A DNA stretch of 58,696 nucleotides from assembly GCA_030603665.1 (NCBI GenBank), contig JAUVXJ010000019.1:1-58696 (forward strand), in the 5' to 3' direction. The position numbers and the translations under genes are program-made. This DNA is from Chloroflexota bacterium. GTDB lineage: Bacteria; Chloroflexota; Anaerolineae; UBA7937; B3-Chlor. Shown piece after piece: positions 9,532 through 16,476 of the stretch; positions within the stretch are counted from its first letter, which is position 1; each line of letters begins with the position of its first letter. The notes under the pieces are model-generated. The model was not told the DNA's origin and made no database searches. It saw only the letters and a list, made by a program, of their open reading frames with translations.

Positions 9532-9589
9532 ACAGAGTTGATACTAGGGCAGCTCGATTCCGAGGTGCGTGGAAGGAGGAGAAACACGA

Positions 9590-9955
9590 ATGCACAATGA
9601 GAAAGTGGTGGATCACTTCATGAACCCCCGCAACGTGGGATCGATCGAGGATGCCAGTTGCATTGGGAACGCAGGCAATCCGGCGGATGGAGACACCGTC
9701 CGCCTCTATCTCAAGGTGGAAAAGAACAAGATCGTGGATGCCAAGGTGAAGGTCTTTGGTTGTCCCACAGCGATAGCCGCCGCCAGTGTACTGACAGAAC
9801 TGGTGATGGGGAAGACGCTTGATGAGGCTTTGGCCGTGCGCAACGAGGATGTCTCTGCGGCCTTGGGCGGCTTGCCTGAGGGGAAACTTCACTGCTCTGT
9901 GCTGGCGGAGACGGTCTTGGAGGATGCCCTCGCTCAGTATCGGGACGAGGCATAG
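9590..9955 (+). CDS. IscU/NifU-like iron-sulfur cluster scaffold with altered first ligand
   Basis: 121 residues from ATG 9590 behind AAGGAGG (9573-9579). The start MHNEKVVDHFMNPRNVGSIE is typical of the U-type scaffold on which [2Fe-2S]/[4Fe-4S] clusters are built and passed on. Two ligand motifs are intact: FGCPTAIAAAS (Cys58) and HCSVLAE (His101, Cys102). At the first motif, where IscU has PACGD, this protein has PADGD (Asp33, Asp35), so the first cysteine is replaced by aspartate. Another cysteine lies nine residues upstream (Cys24 in DASCIGN) and might substitute. No cysteine desulfurase or Suf gene is in the window. The assignment is solid; whether cluster chemistry is standard is open. 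Confidence 0.88.
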   Translation: MHNEKVVDHFMNPRNVGSIEDASCIGNAGNPADGDTVRLYLKVEKNKIVDAKVKVFGCPTAIAAASVLTELVMGKTLDEALAVRNEDVSAALGGLPEGKLHCSVLAETVLEDALAQYRDEA

Positions 9956-10175
9956 TAGAAGTAGCACCACATCGTGTAGTACGTTGGGGAGTGCACATTC
10001 TCATGACGTAGACGGAGAGCATCTTTCACGGGTGCGGCTACCGGGCAAGTCCCCGTTCACGGAGTTGAACCAAGATCATCGTTGCACCGCGATCTGGAAC
10101 CACAGGGTAGCGACGGGCGGCTTCGTAAAGAGCCATTTCAAGCTGCGGATGGAGTAGACAGATTGCCAGAACTTC

Positions 10176-10201
10176 CTGGCCCACGGTATGCCGTGGGCCA
10201 G
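10176..10201. repeat. palindrome CTGGCCCACGG-TATG-CCGTGGGCCAG, dispersed repeat copy 2
   Basis: 11-bp perfect arms with a 4-nt loop, lying between the scaffold gene and the recombinase promoter. The arm GGCCCACGG is shared with the copy at 45987-46014. No T-run follows, so it is not a standard intrinsic terminator. Confidence 0.7.
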
Positions 10202-10265
10202 CCGCTGTGTGGCCGATGCTGACACGAGATACGCTACGGGAATACGGGTTTCGTGGGAGACCAAT

Positions 10266-10294
10266 TTGACAATGCAGTCGGCATGGCGTACAAT
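10266..10294 (+). promoter_or_regulatory. sigma70 promoter TTGACA-17-TACAAT
   Basis: -35 at 10266-10271 and -10 at 10289-10294, spacer exactly 17. The predicted start of transcription is near 10301, ~70 nt before the recombinase start at 10373. Confidence 0.7.
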
Positions 10295-10372
10295 GATTAC
10301 GTATAAGGTGACATTATCTGCCGCGTGACCTCGCATGCGGTGGGAGAACGATCGCGCAACGGCAAGTGTCCG

Positions 10373-11275
10373 ATGAACGAGCTCGAATTGCAGGACACAC
10401 TGGTAGAGTACGCCGACTACCTGGTCGAGTCTGGTTTGTCGGAGCTGACCGTCAAGAACTACGTCGCAGATATGAGGCATTTGGCTTCGTGGGTGGCGGG
10501 CAATGATGGCAGTTCGGTCCTGATCACATCCGGGGACGACATTGAGGCCTACCGGTTTGACCTGGTGACTGCCAAGGCCCATCCCCCTGCTACCGTGAAC
10601 AGGCGCCTGCAAGCCATCCGCAAGTTCTTCCGGTATGCTCTGGAGCGAGGGTTGGTGGACGCTGACCCCTCTCTGGGGATCAAGCTGCTGCCCCAGTCGA
10701 GGTCGGAGGGGCCGCGAGGGCTTGATCATGCTGAGGTTGCGCGCCTGCTGGGGGCAGCAAAGGATGGGACCTCTCGCCTGGCGCAGCGGGACTACGCCAT
10801 CATCCAGGTCATGCTTAAGACTGGCATCCGGGTGGGGGAGCTGACCAGACTGGGAGTGGCTGACATTCGACTGTCGGAGAATGGAGGCCTGCTGCTGATC
10901 AGGGGAGAGGGCAAGTTCGGAACGAGAGAGGTACCTCTCAATAGCACAGTGTGCCAGGCGATTACTGCCTATCTCGCGGAGCGTTCCGGGCCCTCGAGTG
11001 ATCACCTCTTCCTGAGTGTGCAGGGTGGGCCTTTGTCCGTGCGCTCGGTGCAGCGGCTGGTGGGCGCCTACGCGGAAGCGGCAGGCCTGAGAGACGTATC
11101 TACTTACACTTTGCGCCAAACCTGTGGCCAGCAGCTGCTTAGGGATACAGGCGATCTGCCCCTGGTGGCGAGGCTCCTGGGCCACAAGAGGTTGGAGACC
11201 GCTGTCAAGTACATCCTGCCCAAGGAGGAGGACTTGACGACGGTGGGTGAGAGAAGCTCCCTGACAGTCCACTAG
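10373..11275 (+). CDS. tyrosine recombinase (XerC/D-like) with degenerate HxxR box
   Basis: 300 residues from ATG 10373 (MNELELQDTLVEYADYL); an in-frame GTG at 10325 is possible. A SAM-like N-terminal domain (~1-105) binds DNA and the catalytic domain covers ~115-290. Visible catalytic residues are Arg153 in TGIRVGELTRL, Lys181 in GEGKFGTREVPL, His271 in LLGHKRLETAVKY, and the nucleophile Tyr280. The HxxRH box reads YTLRQ (245-249): Arg248 is kept, but the usual histidine is Tyr245 and the following His is Gln249. Family members cut and rejoin DNA through a 3'-phosphotyrosine. No attachment site or partner element was found, so this may be a domesticated or weakened enzyme. Confidence 0.87.
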   Translation: MNELELQDTLVEYADYLVESGLSELTVKNYVADMRHLASWVAGNDGSSVLITSGDDIEAYRFDLVTAKAHPPATVNRRLQAIRKFFRYALERGLVDADPSLGIKLLPQSRSEGPRGLDHAEVARLLGAAKDGTSRLAQRDYAIIQVMLKTGIRVGELTRLGVADIRLSENGGLLLIRGEGKFGTREVPLNSTVCQAITAYLAERSGPSSDHLFLSVQGGPLSVRSVQRLVGAYAEAAGLRDVSTYTLRQTCGQQLLRDTGDLPLVARLLGHKRLETAVKYILPKEEDLTTVGERSSLTVH

Positions 11276-11438
11276 ACTGCGGGCGAGCCACGGGAGCGCA
11301 CCTCGTGCAGCTCCTGGGGCCCTCAGTGATGCGCGGAGGTCGCTGCTGACTTGGCTGCGTCGGTGGTTGGGGGGTAAGAGGATGCCGGGCAGTGTTGCAG
11401 CGGCACCCGGAGGGCGGTGCCACGTTGGCGGGCGCGTC

Positions 11439-11466
11439 TTGGTAGAGGGTGAAGTGTTAGTATATT
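11439..11466 (+). promoter_or_regulatory. promoter TTGGTA-16-TATATT
   Basis: -35-like TTGGTA at 11439-11444 and TATATT at 11461-11466. Transcription would begin near 11473, which favours ATG 11535 over TTG 11481 as the start of the CarD-like gene, because the ribosome-binding site for TTG would lie at the transcript's 5' end. Confidence 0.5.
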
Positions 11467-11534
11467 GATGGAGAAGGAACTTGGCCGCACGATCCACTGT
11501 CGAGGTCACCAACTCACTAGAGAGGCAGGACGAG

Positions 11535-12050
11535 ATGGGAGAATTCGAGCTAGGCGACAAGGTCCTGCACCCCATATACGGTGCGGGGACGTTGGTCTCC
11601 ATTGAGAAGCGCGGCCAGGACGGGACGATCTCGGATTACTATGTCATCGAGTTGCTCCAGGGCAAGGGACGGTTGCTGACGCCTGTGGGCAAGTCAGAGG
11701 AACTGGGGATAAGGAAGCCTGTGGACAAAGCGGACCGGAGCGGCCTGGCAAAGGTCTTCTCTGGGCGCCCCAGGAAGCTATCGGAAGACTACCGCAAGAG
11801 GCGGGGCGTGATCGATCAGCGGCTAAGGGAAGGTAGCTTTGTGGAGGTTGGCCGGGTTGTTCGGGATTTGTCCTGGGTGGAGAGCCAAGGGCGGTCCACC
11901 ACGGGAGATCGTCGTATGCTGCAGAGGGCCAAGAGCCTCTTGGCGAAGGAATTGGCTGCGTCAGACGGCGTCTCTGAGGAAGATGCCCTGGAGAGAATAG
12001 ATGCAGCTCTCGAGCGGAGAGCGTCGGCTAGTGGAGGCAAGAGTGACTGA
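11535..12050 (+). CDS. CarD/TRCF-interaction-domain transcriptional regulator
   Basis: 171 residues beginning MGEFELGDKVLHPIYGAG; the frame is open from TTG 11481. The first ~60 residues form the CarD/TRCF RNA polymerase interaction domain: FELGDKVLHPIYGAGTL, then DYYVIEL and a glycine-rich turn. The remaining ~110 residues are helical and basic (RPRKLSEDYRKRRGVIDQRL, later LLAKELAASDGVSEEDAL), as in CarD/CdnL proteins. These bind the RNAP beta subunit and the promoter upstream fork to stabilise open complexes, often affecting rRNA transcription. The usual length is 160-190 residues, so the gene looks complete. It is monocistronic. Confidence 0.88.
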   Translation: MGEFELGDKVLHPIYGAGTLVSIEKRGQDGTISDYYVIELLQGKGRLLTPVGKSEELGIRKPVDKADRSGLAKVFSGRPRKLSEDYRKRRGVIDQRLREGSFVEVGRVVRDLSWVESQGRSTTGDRRMLQRAKSLLAKELAASDGVSEEDALERIDAALERRASASGGKSD

Positions 12051-12497
12051 CCTCCCAGGAACTCGCAGTCCCGGTTGCTCTACGGAGGCGTTGGCTGGGA
12101 CGGCGGGTGCAGTACGGTGTGATCGGACGATGGATTCGTCCTAGCAGACAGTTCGCATCGGAGGATCCAACCTCAAGTGCAGACGGTGAGGCCGGGCGCG
12201 CAGTGGGGCCGCTGCATCGAGAAGTGGAGGGTTACCAGGGGTTTGTCGTCGTCCTACGCACCACCGAAATGAAGTCGCAGGACTGCTGCTGACTCGGTCA
12301 CATTCGCCTGCTGCCCACGAGGGGCTGTGTGCCGAGTCTTTGTTTGGCGCCGGAGGCTTGCGTGGCGGTTGGAGAACGGGGTCCGTTCTTGGCCAGGCAG
12401 TGTTGCGCGCGGTGAGCTGACTGGGGCTCGGGGCTAAGGGTGGAAAGATCTGGGGCCACGGTGTCTGCGACGGGAGCCCTGAAGGAGGTATCCGAGG
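12051..12497. other. 447-bp stretch with no gene seen
   Basis: Frames on both strands are short or lack any protein-like pattern. Only the ribosome-binding site AAGGAGG (12482-12488) of the next gene is clear. Confidence 0.5.
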
Positions 12498-13715
12498 ATG
12501 TCTGGGCACGGGCAGATGGTGCAGGTTGAGGAGTATGAGAGGTTCGTTGGAGCGGAGACGGTCCAACGGGTGAAGGAGAAGGCACGGGCGCTTCGCGGGC
12601 TGCGAGTGGCCCATGTCAATTCCACCTACTATGGCGGTGGCGTGGCCGAGATGCTCGCTCCGTTGACCCTGCTCATGAACAGCTTGGGCATCAAGACCGA
12701 ATGGAGAGTCATTCAGGGGTCGCCGGACTTCTTTAGCATAACCAAGAAAATGCACAACGCCCTTCAGGGTGGTGACATCAACCTCAGCGAATTGAAGCGT
12801 GAGATCTATGAGTGCGTGGTCTACGACAATTCCATCAGGAATGATCTAGATCATGACAGGATTGTGGTCCATGACCCACAGCCTTTGCCCCTGATCAACC
12901 ACTATGAGAAGAAGGGACCCTGGGTATGGCGCTGCCACGTGGACCTTACCAGTCCAAACAGCGAGATGTGGAGCTATCTCTCTTCCTTCATCGAGAAGTA
13001 CGACGCGGTGATTGTGACGTTGGAGGAATACGCTCAGCAGTTGCAGACGCCGCAGGTGTTCTTCATGCCGGCTATCGATCCCTTCTCCATCAAGAATAGA
13101 GAACTGACAGAGTCCGAAAGACAGTCCCGCTTGGACTACTACGGCATCCCCACCGATCTTCCATTGGTTACCCAGGTCTCTCGCTTCGATAGCTGGAAGG
13201 ATCCCGAGGGCGTTATTCGGGCGTTCAAGCTGGCTAGGGAAGAGGTTGATGCGACCCTGGTGCTGCTGGGAGATGTGGCCACCGATGATCCCGAGGGCGA
13301 GAAGGTGTACCAGTCGCTGCTTGATTATCGAGAGGAACGGATTATCATTCTCGCACGGCAGGATACTGCTCTGGTGAACGCTCTACAGAGTCGATCAGCA
13401 GTGGTTGTGCAGAAGTCCATCAGAGAGGGCTTTGGGCTCACCGTCACCGAGGCGATGTGGAAAGCGACCCCGGTGGTGGGTGGCAACGTTGGTGGTATCA
13501 AGTACCAGATTGAGGATGGAGTGAATGGATACCTGGTGTCCTCCGTGGAAGAGGCTGCCCAACGCATAGTTCAACTGCTGAAGGACGAGGAGTTGCGACA
13601 GGCGATGGGACAGAAGGCCAGGGAGAGCGTCAGGGAGAGGTTCTTGATGATCCGGCTGCTGGAGCAGTATCTGGATCTGCTTGGTTCTTTTGAGACCACA
13701 TACAGGATTCCCTAG
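12498..13715 (+). CDS. treT: trehalose synthase TreT-type GT4 glycosyltransferase
   Basis: 405 residues. TreT makes trehalose reversibly from NDP-glucose and glucose and acts in the cytoplasm. The family start is plain: LRVAHVNSTYYGGGVAEML, followed by VHDPQPLPLI and WRCHVDLTSPN. The C-terminal Rossmann half has TQVSRFDSWKDPEGVIRAF and the E-x7-E nucleotide-sugar motif SIREGFGLTVTEAMW, then GGNVGGIKYQIEDG. Length and both domains match the family, which is common in Chloroflexota, Thermotoga and archaea. ATG 12498 follows AAGGAGG with a 9-nt gap. A small unknown gene follows closely and may be co-transcribed. A role in compatible-solute supply is inferred. Confidence 0.92.
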   Translation: MSGHGQMVQVEEYERFVGAETVQRVKEKARALRGLRVAHVNSTYYGGGVAEMLAPLTLLMNSLGIKTEWRVIQGSPDFFSITKKMHNALQGGDINLSELKREIYECVVYDNSIRNDLDHDRIVVHDPQPLPLINHYEKKGPWVWRCHVDLTSPNSEMWSYLSSFIEKYDAVIVTLEEYAQQLQTPQVFFMPAIDPFSIKNRELTESERQSRLDYYGIPTDLPLVTQVSRFDSWKDPEGVIRAFKLAREEVDATLVLLGDVATDDPEGEKVYQSLLDYREERIIILARQDTALVNALQSRSAVVVQKSIREGFGLTVTEAMWKATPVVGGNVGGIKYQIEDGVNGYLVSSVEEAAQRIVQLLKDEELRQAMGQKARESVRERFLMIRLLEQYLDLLGSFETTYRIP

Positions 13716-13762
13716 CCTTGGGTGGCGGAGAGAAGCTGGGATCCTTGAAGGAGGTGTTTGGA

Positions 13763-13984
13763 TTGGAGAAGCCAGGTGCAGAGATGACAGTGACGGCGGA
13801 GGAGCTAGGGCTTAGAGAACTGCCCAAGGGCTGGGCCGGAGCCCCACTGGCTCAGCTGGCGTCCAGTGCCCGGAAGATCGTGGAGCAAAGCGAAGCCACC
13901 GGGGGCTCCGGAGATCCGCGGTTGGAGGCTGCTCTCAAGATTCTGGAGTTCAAGGATGGCTTGGAGGCCGGGAGAAAGAGGTAG
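13763..13984 (+). CDS. small protein of unknown function downstream of treT
   Basis: 73 residues with a TTG start at 13763, picked because AAGGAGG (13748-13754) sits 8 nt upstream; ATG 13784 is the alternative. The sequence is soluble and helical: TVTAEELGLRELPKGWAG, a central ASSARKIVEQSEA and C-terminal ALKILEFKDGLEAGRKR. No family was recognised. It begins 47 bp after the treT stop on the same strand, so it is probably in the same transcript. Confidence 0.6.
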   Translation: MEKPGAEMTVTAEELGLRELPKGWAGAPLAQLASSARKIVEQSEATGGSGDPRLEAALKILEFKDGLEAGRKR

Positions 13985-14566
13985 GCGACCCGCCCCGGGA
14001 CGCTTCCTTCCATCCGTGAACGAGCCAGGGCTAGCACACTCATCCGGTAGTCGCTAGACCAGATCCCGCACGATTCTGGGAGATCACCAGTCACTGGTTG
14101 ACCCCGCGGGCTCTGAGGTCGACTTGACACTGTTTGGTAGGTTGGTGTACGATAATGCCGTATAGTGCTGCATCATCTGTCATCAGGGTCGTCGGGGCCA
14201 GTTGTCTGCGCTGGTCGGATGCAAGAAGCAAAGTCCATGTGACCTTTGCCATGGCGGCCTAGAGGTGAAGGCGCGGCTGTGGAAGTTGCTGCCCCGGAGG
14301 GGTAGGGAATGACGTCCCGAAGCGCGCCGATGCAGGTGTTTGTCACGGAGGTAGGTGAGACGGGCTCCTGCAGTCCATTTCGCGTGGGCAGGGAGTGGGA
14401 GATACTCTGAATCGAGTCATGTTGAGCTTCGTCTGAGGCTTGTGAGAACCGGGGACTCAGCTGCTGCGCTCGGCGATCGCGCGATGGGAAGGCAGTCCGA
14501 GTCTTCTTTCTGTCAGGGAGAGGTTGCGCAGGGCTCGGCAGGCGATGAAGATTGGAGGTGTCGGTT
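13985..14566 (+). other. 580-bp non-coding stretch: treT tail and long rpsU leader
   Basis: No gene is visible. Inside the predicted transcript, GCAAAG (14228-14233) can pair with CTTTGC (14244-14249). I compared the stretch by eye with RNase P, SRP, tmRNA and 6S motifs and saw no match. Its function is unknown. Confidence 0.4.
14124..14153 (+). promoter_or_regulatory. promoter TTGACA-18-TACGAT ahead of rpsU
   Basis: A perfect -35 at 14124-14129 and a 4/6 -10 at 14148-14153. If used, rpsU has a leader of about 400 nt. Confidence 0.5.
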
Positions 14567-14785
14567 TTGTCAGTCAATTTGAGGCCAGGTGAATCACAGG
14601 ATGCTCTGCTGAAAAGGTGGCGCAAAGCGGTAACCACGGCTGGAGTCCTCAAGGCGCTGCGCAAGAAGCGGTGGTTCGTTTCCAGGAGCGAGAAGCGTCG
14701 CATTGCGAAGGCGAAGGCAATCCGCAAGGCAAGGCGGAAGAAGACTCGGCCCAGCTACGACAGCCGCGGCCGGGGGGGGCGATAG
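14567..14785 (+). CDS. rpsU: 30S ribosomal protein bS21
   Basis: 72 residues, starting at TTG 14567 with GGAGG (14554-14558) 8 nt upstream. Earlier in-frame TTG 14552 and GTG 14558 overlap that Shine-Dalgarno. The sequence has the bS21 pattern: VNLRPGESQDALLKRWRKA, then TTAGVLKALRKKRWF, then a strongly basic tail RIAKAKAIRKARRKKTRP. bS21 binds near the anti-Shine-Dalgarno end of 16S rRNA on the small subunit. The glycine/arginine-rich C-terminus (SYDSRGRGGR) is slightly longer than in E. coli. It is a stand-alone gene. Confidence 0.85.
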   Translation: MSVNLRPGESQDALLKRWRKAVTTAGVLKALRKKRWFVSRSEKRRIAKAKAIRKARRKKTRPSYDSRGRGGR

Positions 14786-14844
14786 GCACGGCCCAGGGGT
14801 TGGATCCGGAAGGCAGCCAGTGCATTCACAGTTGCCCACAGGAG

Positions 14845-15266
14845 CTAGTCTATCCAGAGGGTGACAATCAATCCAACATGGTCGGAAACCCATAGCCAGG
14901 CGCGCGGGCTGGGGAAGGGCCGATCCAAGACCAGATCAGAGTCCAGTACTCGAGGGCCATGTTCAGGCGATGCGAACAGGAATGCGTAGTCGATGCGCTT
15001 GGTCAGTTGATCTCGGCGGCGAGGAGATCCAGTCGTTCGGGTAGCCGTTCAAGGCGTGGAAGCCCATGGAGCATGTTGAGAGACATGACCCTGAGCGGCC
15101 CGTCTGGACCCTCGCCAGCTACTGCGCACCCCTCAGGACACCCCGCTGCCACGCCCTTGGGCGGCTGACGCTGAAGATCCAGAAGCACAACAGCAGCGCT
15201 GCGGCAAGAATCAGCCATAGAAGGTAGCGCGTTCTTCGAGCGACAAGGGTGCTCCACTTGCGGGCC
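14845..15266 (-). pseudogene. decayed endonuclease/exonuclease/phosphatase (EEP) family gene
   Basis: Three pieces of one gene lie in three different frames. Near 15230-15168 a membrane helix reads RYLLWLILAAALLLCFWIFS. Near 15095-15003 the EEP N-terminus reads LRVMSLNMLHGLPRLERL, then ERLDLLAAEIN and a stop. Directly after, in another frame (15015-14845), comes the EEP C-terminus: TKRIDYAFLF, VLDSDLVLDRPF, and WLWVSDHVGLIVTL with the catalytic SDH triad. The ~200 residues between the two halves of the domain, including the metal-binding glutamate region, are missing. An internal deletion plus frameshifts therefore inactivated a membrane-anchored EEP enzyme. It lies 2 bp after the M20 peptidase stop on the same strand and was probably once part of that operon. 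Confidence 0.8.
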
Positions 15267-15268
15267 GG

Positions 15269-16447
15269 TCAGACGGACCGGTTGCAGAACTCCAGAGCTG
15301 TACGGACCAGGATTCGTGCGCACGCCACCACGCTGTCTGTGTCAACCCACTCCACCAGGGCGTGCTTCCCTTCTCCCTTGGGACCGAAAATCACGCAGGG
15401 GATGCCTGCTTGCTGCATGAGGGCTGCGTCGGTCCACATCAGACCGGTGGCGCGAGCGGGTGAGCGACCGAGTTCTTCTTTGCAGGCTCCTTCGAGCGCT
15501 GCAAGGAGAGGACCTTGCTCAGCCTGCCAGGGGGGACGCACCATGGACATTCGCCATTCGGCCTTGAACTGAGGGTCGCTGGCTGCCAGACTGGATACCA
15601 GTCCCTCGAGCTCTGTCTCCACGTCCTCTATCATTTCGTTGGGGATCATGCGTCGCTCGAGGCGAAGCAAGCAGCGGTCTGGGTAGCTGCTCCATTCACG
15701 TCCGCCCTGAATGACCGACGCGTGGAGCGATGGATATATCCTGTCCCCGCCGAGAGAGTGGTGGAAAGACTTCTCGCGGCGAAGGCGCTGCCGCAGGTCC
15801 TCCAGCTCGGTCAGGACCAGGCCCATCTTCGCGATGGCGTCAACCCCCTTCTCAGGTAGGCTGCCGTGGGCCGTGACGCCATGGGTCTCGACCTCCACCC
15901 AGGCGAAGCCTCCGTGGGCTACCCACAGGCCCAAGCCGGTGGGCTCCAGGATGACACACCCATCGGCCTGGACATCCTCAAGCAGCGCCTGCGTCCCCAA
16001 GCTGGCGTCCTCCTCGTCTATGGCTCCGACGAGCACGATGTCGCCACGGAGAGATGACCGATTCGCGTTGAGCGCAAGCAGAGCTGTGAGGCCTGCGGCG
16101 AGTCCTCCTTTGGTGTCCCAGGCGCCGCGTCCGAACAGTTTGCCATCCGCCACTCGTCCGGAGAAGGGATCGTCCATCCCTTCCACAGAGACGGTGTCCA
16201 GGTGTGCGTTGAAGATCAGCGTTCTGCCTTCTCCGCTGCCAAGTAGGCGTGCGATGACATTTGGTCGGCCGGGCACCACTTCTTGAAGTCTGGTCTCGAT
16301 GCCCGCATCGCTCAGTACTCGGGAGACGAACGAAGCGATCTCTTGTTCCCCTCTTCCACCAGGGACCAGGGTGGGATTGACCGAGTCAATCTGGACCAGG
16401 CGGCGCAGGATATCTGCGGCGAGTTGGGGGTCTCCGATGAGTTCCAT
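15269..16447 (-). CDS. M20 family metallopeptidase (ArgE/DapE/CPG2-like)
   Basis: 392 residues. The di-zinc site is complete by pattern: His in FNAHLDTVS, Asp in GRGAWDTKGG, the catalytic Glu pair in VGAIDEEDASLG, a Glu in VILEPTGLG, and His near the end in GPKGEGKHALVEWVD. A lid/dimerisation domain (~180-290) is inserted in the catalytic domain, with ETHGVTAHGSLPEKGVDAI at its start. The family removes acyl or amino-acid groups from small amides; deacetylase, desuccinylase and carboxypeptidase activities cannot be told apart here. ATG 16447 follows GGGGAGGAAG. It lies 29 bp downstream of pyk on the same strand and was probably co-transcribed with it. Confidence 0.92.
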   Translation of the reverse strand: MELIGDPQLAADILRRLVQIDSVNPTLVPGGRGEQEIASFVSRVLSDAGIETRLQEVVPGRPNVIARLLGSGEGRTLIFNAHLDTVSVEGMDDPFSGRVADGKLFGRGAWDTKGGLAAGLTALLALNANRSSLRGDIVLVGAIDEEDASLGTQALLEDVQADGCVILEPTGLGLWVAHGGFAWVEVETHGVTAHGSLPEKGVDAIAKMGLVLTELEDLRQRLRREKSFHHSLGGDRIYPSLHASVIQGGREWSSYPDRCLLRLERRMIPNEMIEDVETELEGLVSSLAASDPQFKAEWRMSMVRPPWQAEQGPLLAALEGACKEELGRSPARATGLMWTDAALMQQAGIPCVIFGPKGEGKHALVEWVDTDSVVACARILVRTALEFCNRSV

Positions 16448-16476
16448 TCCACTTCCTCCCCATCATGCGGGAAGCG

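Noticed and set aside
10076..11602. 508-residue open frame on the minus strand
   Set aside because: It lies antisense to the tyrosine recombinase, which has clear catalytic motifs. The minus frame shows no domain pattern and is rich in Arg, His, Gln and Pro, typical of shadows in GC-rich DNA.
14160..14540. RNase P, SRP, tmRNA or 6S RNA before rpsU
   Set aside because: None of the diagnostic segments of these RNAs was found by eye.
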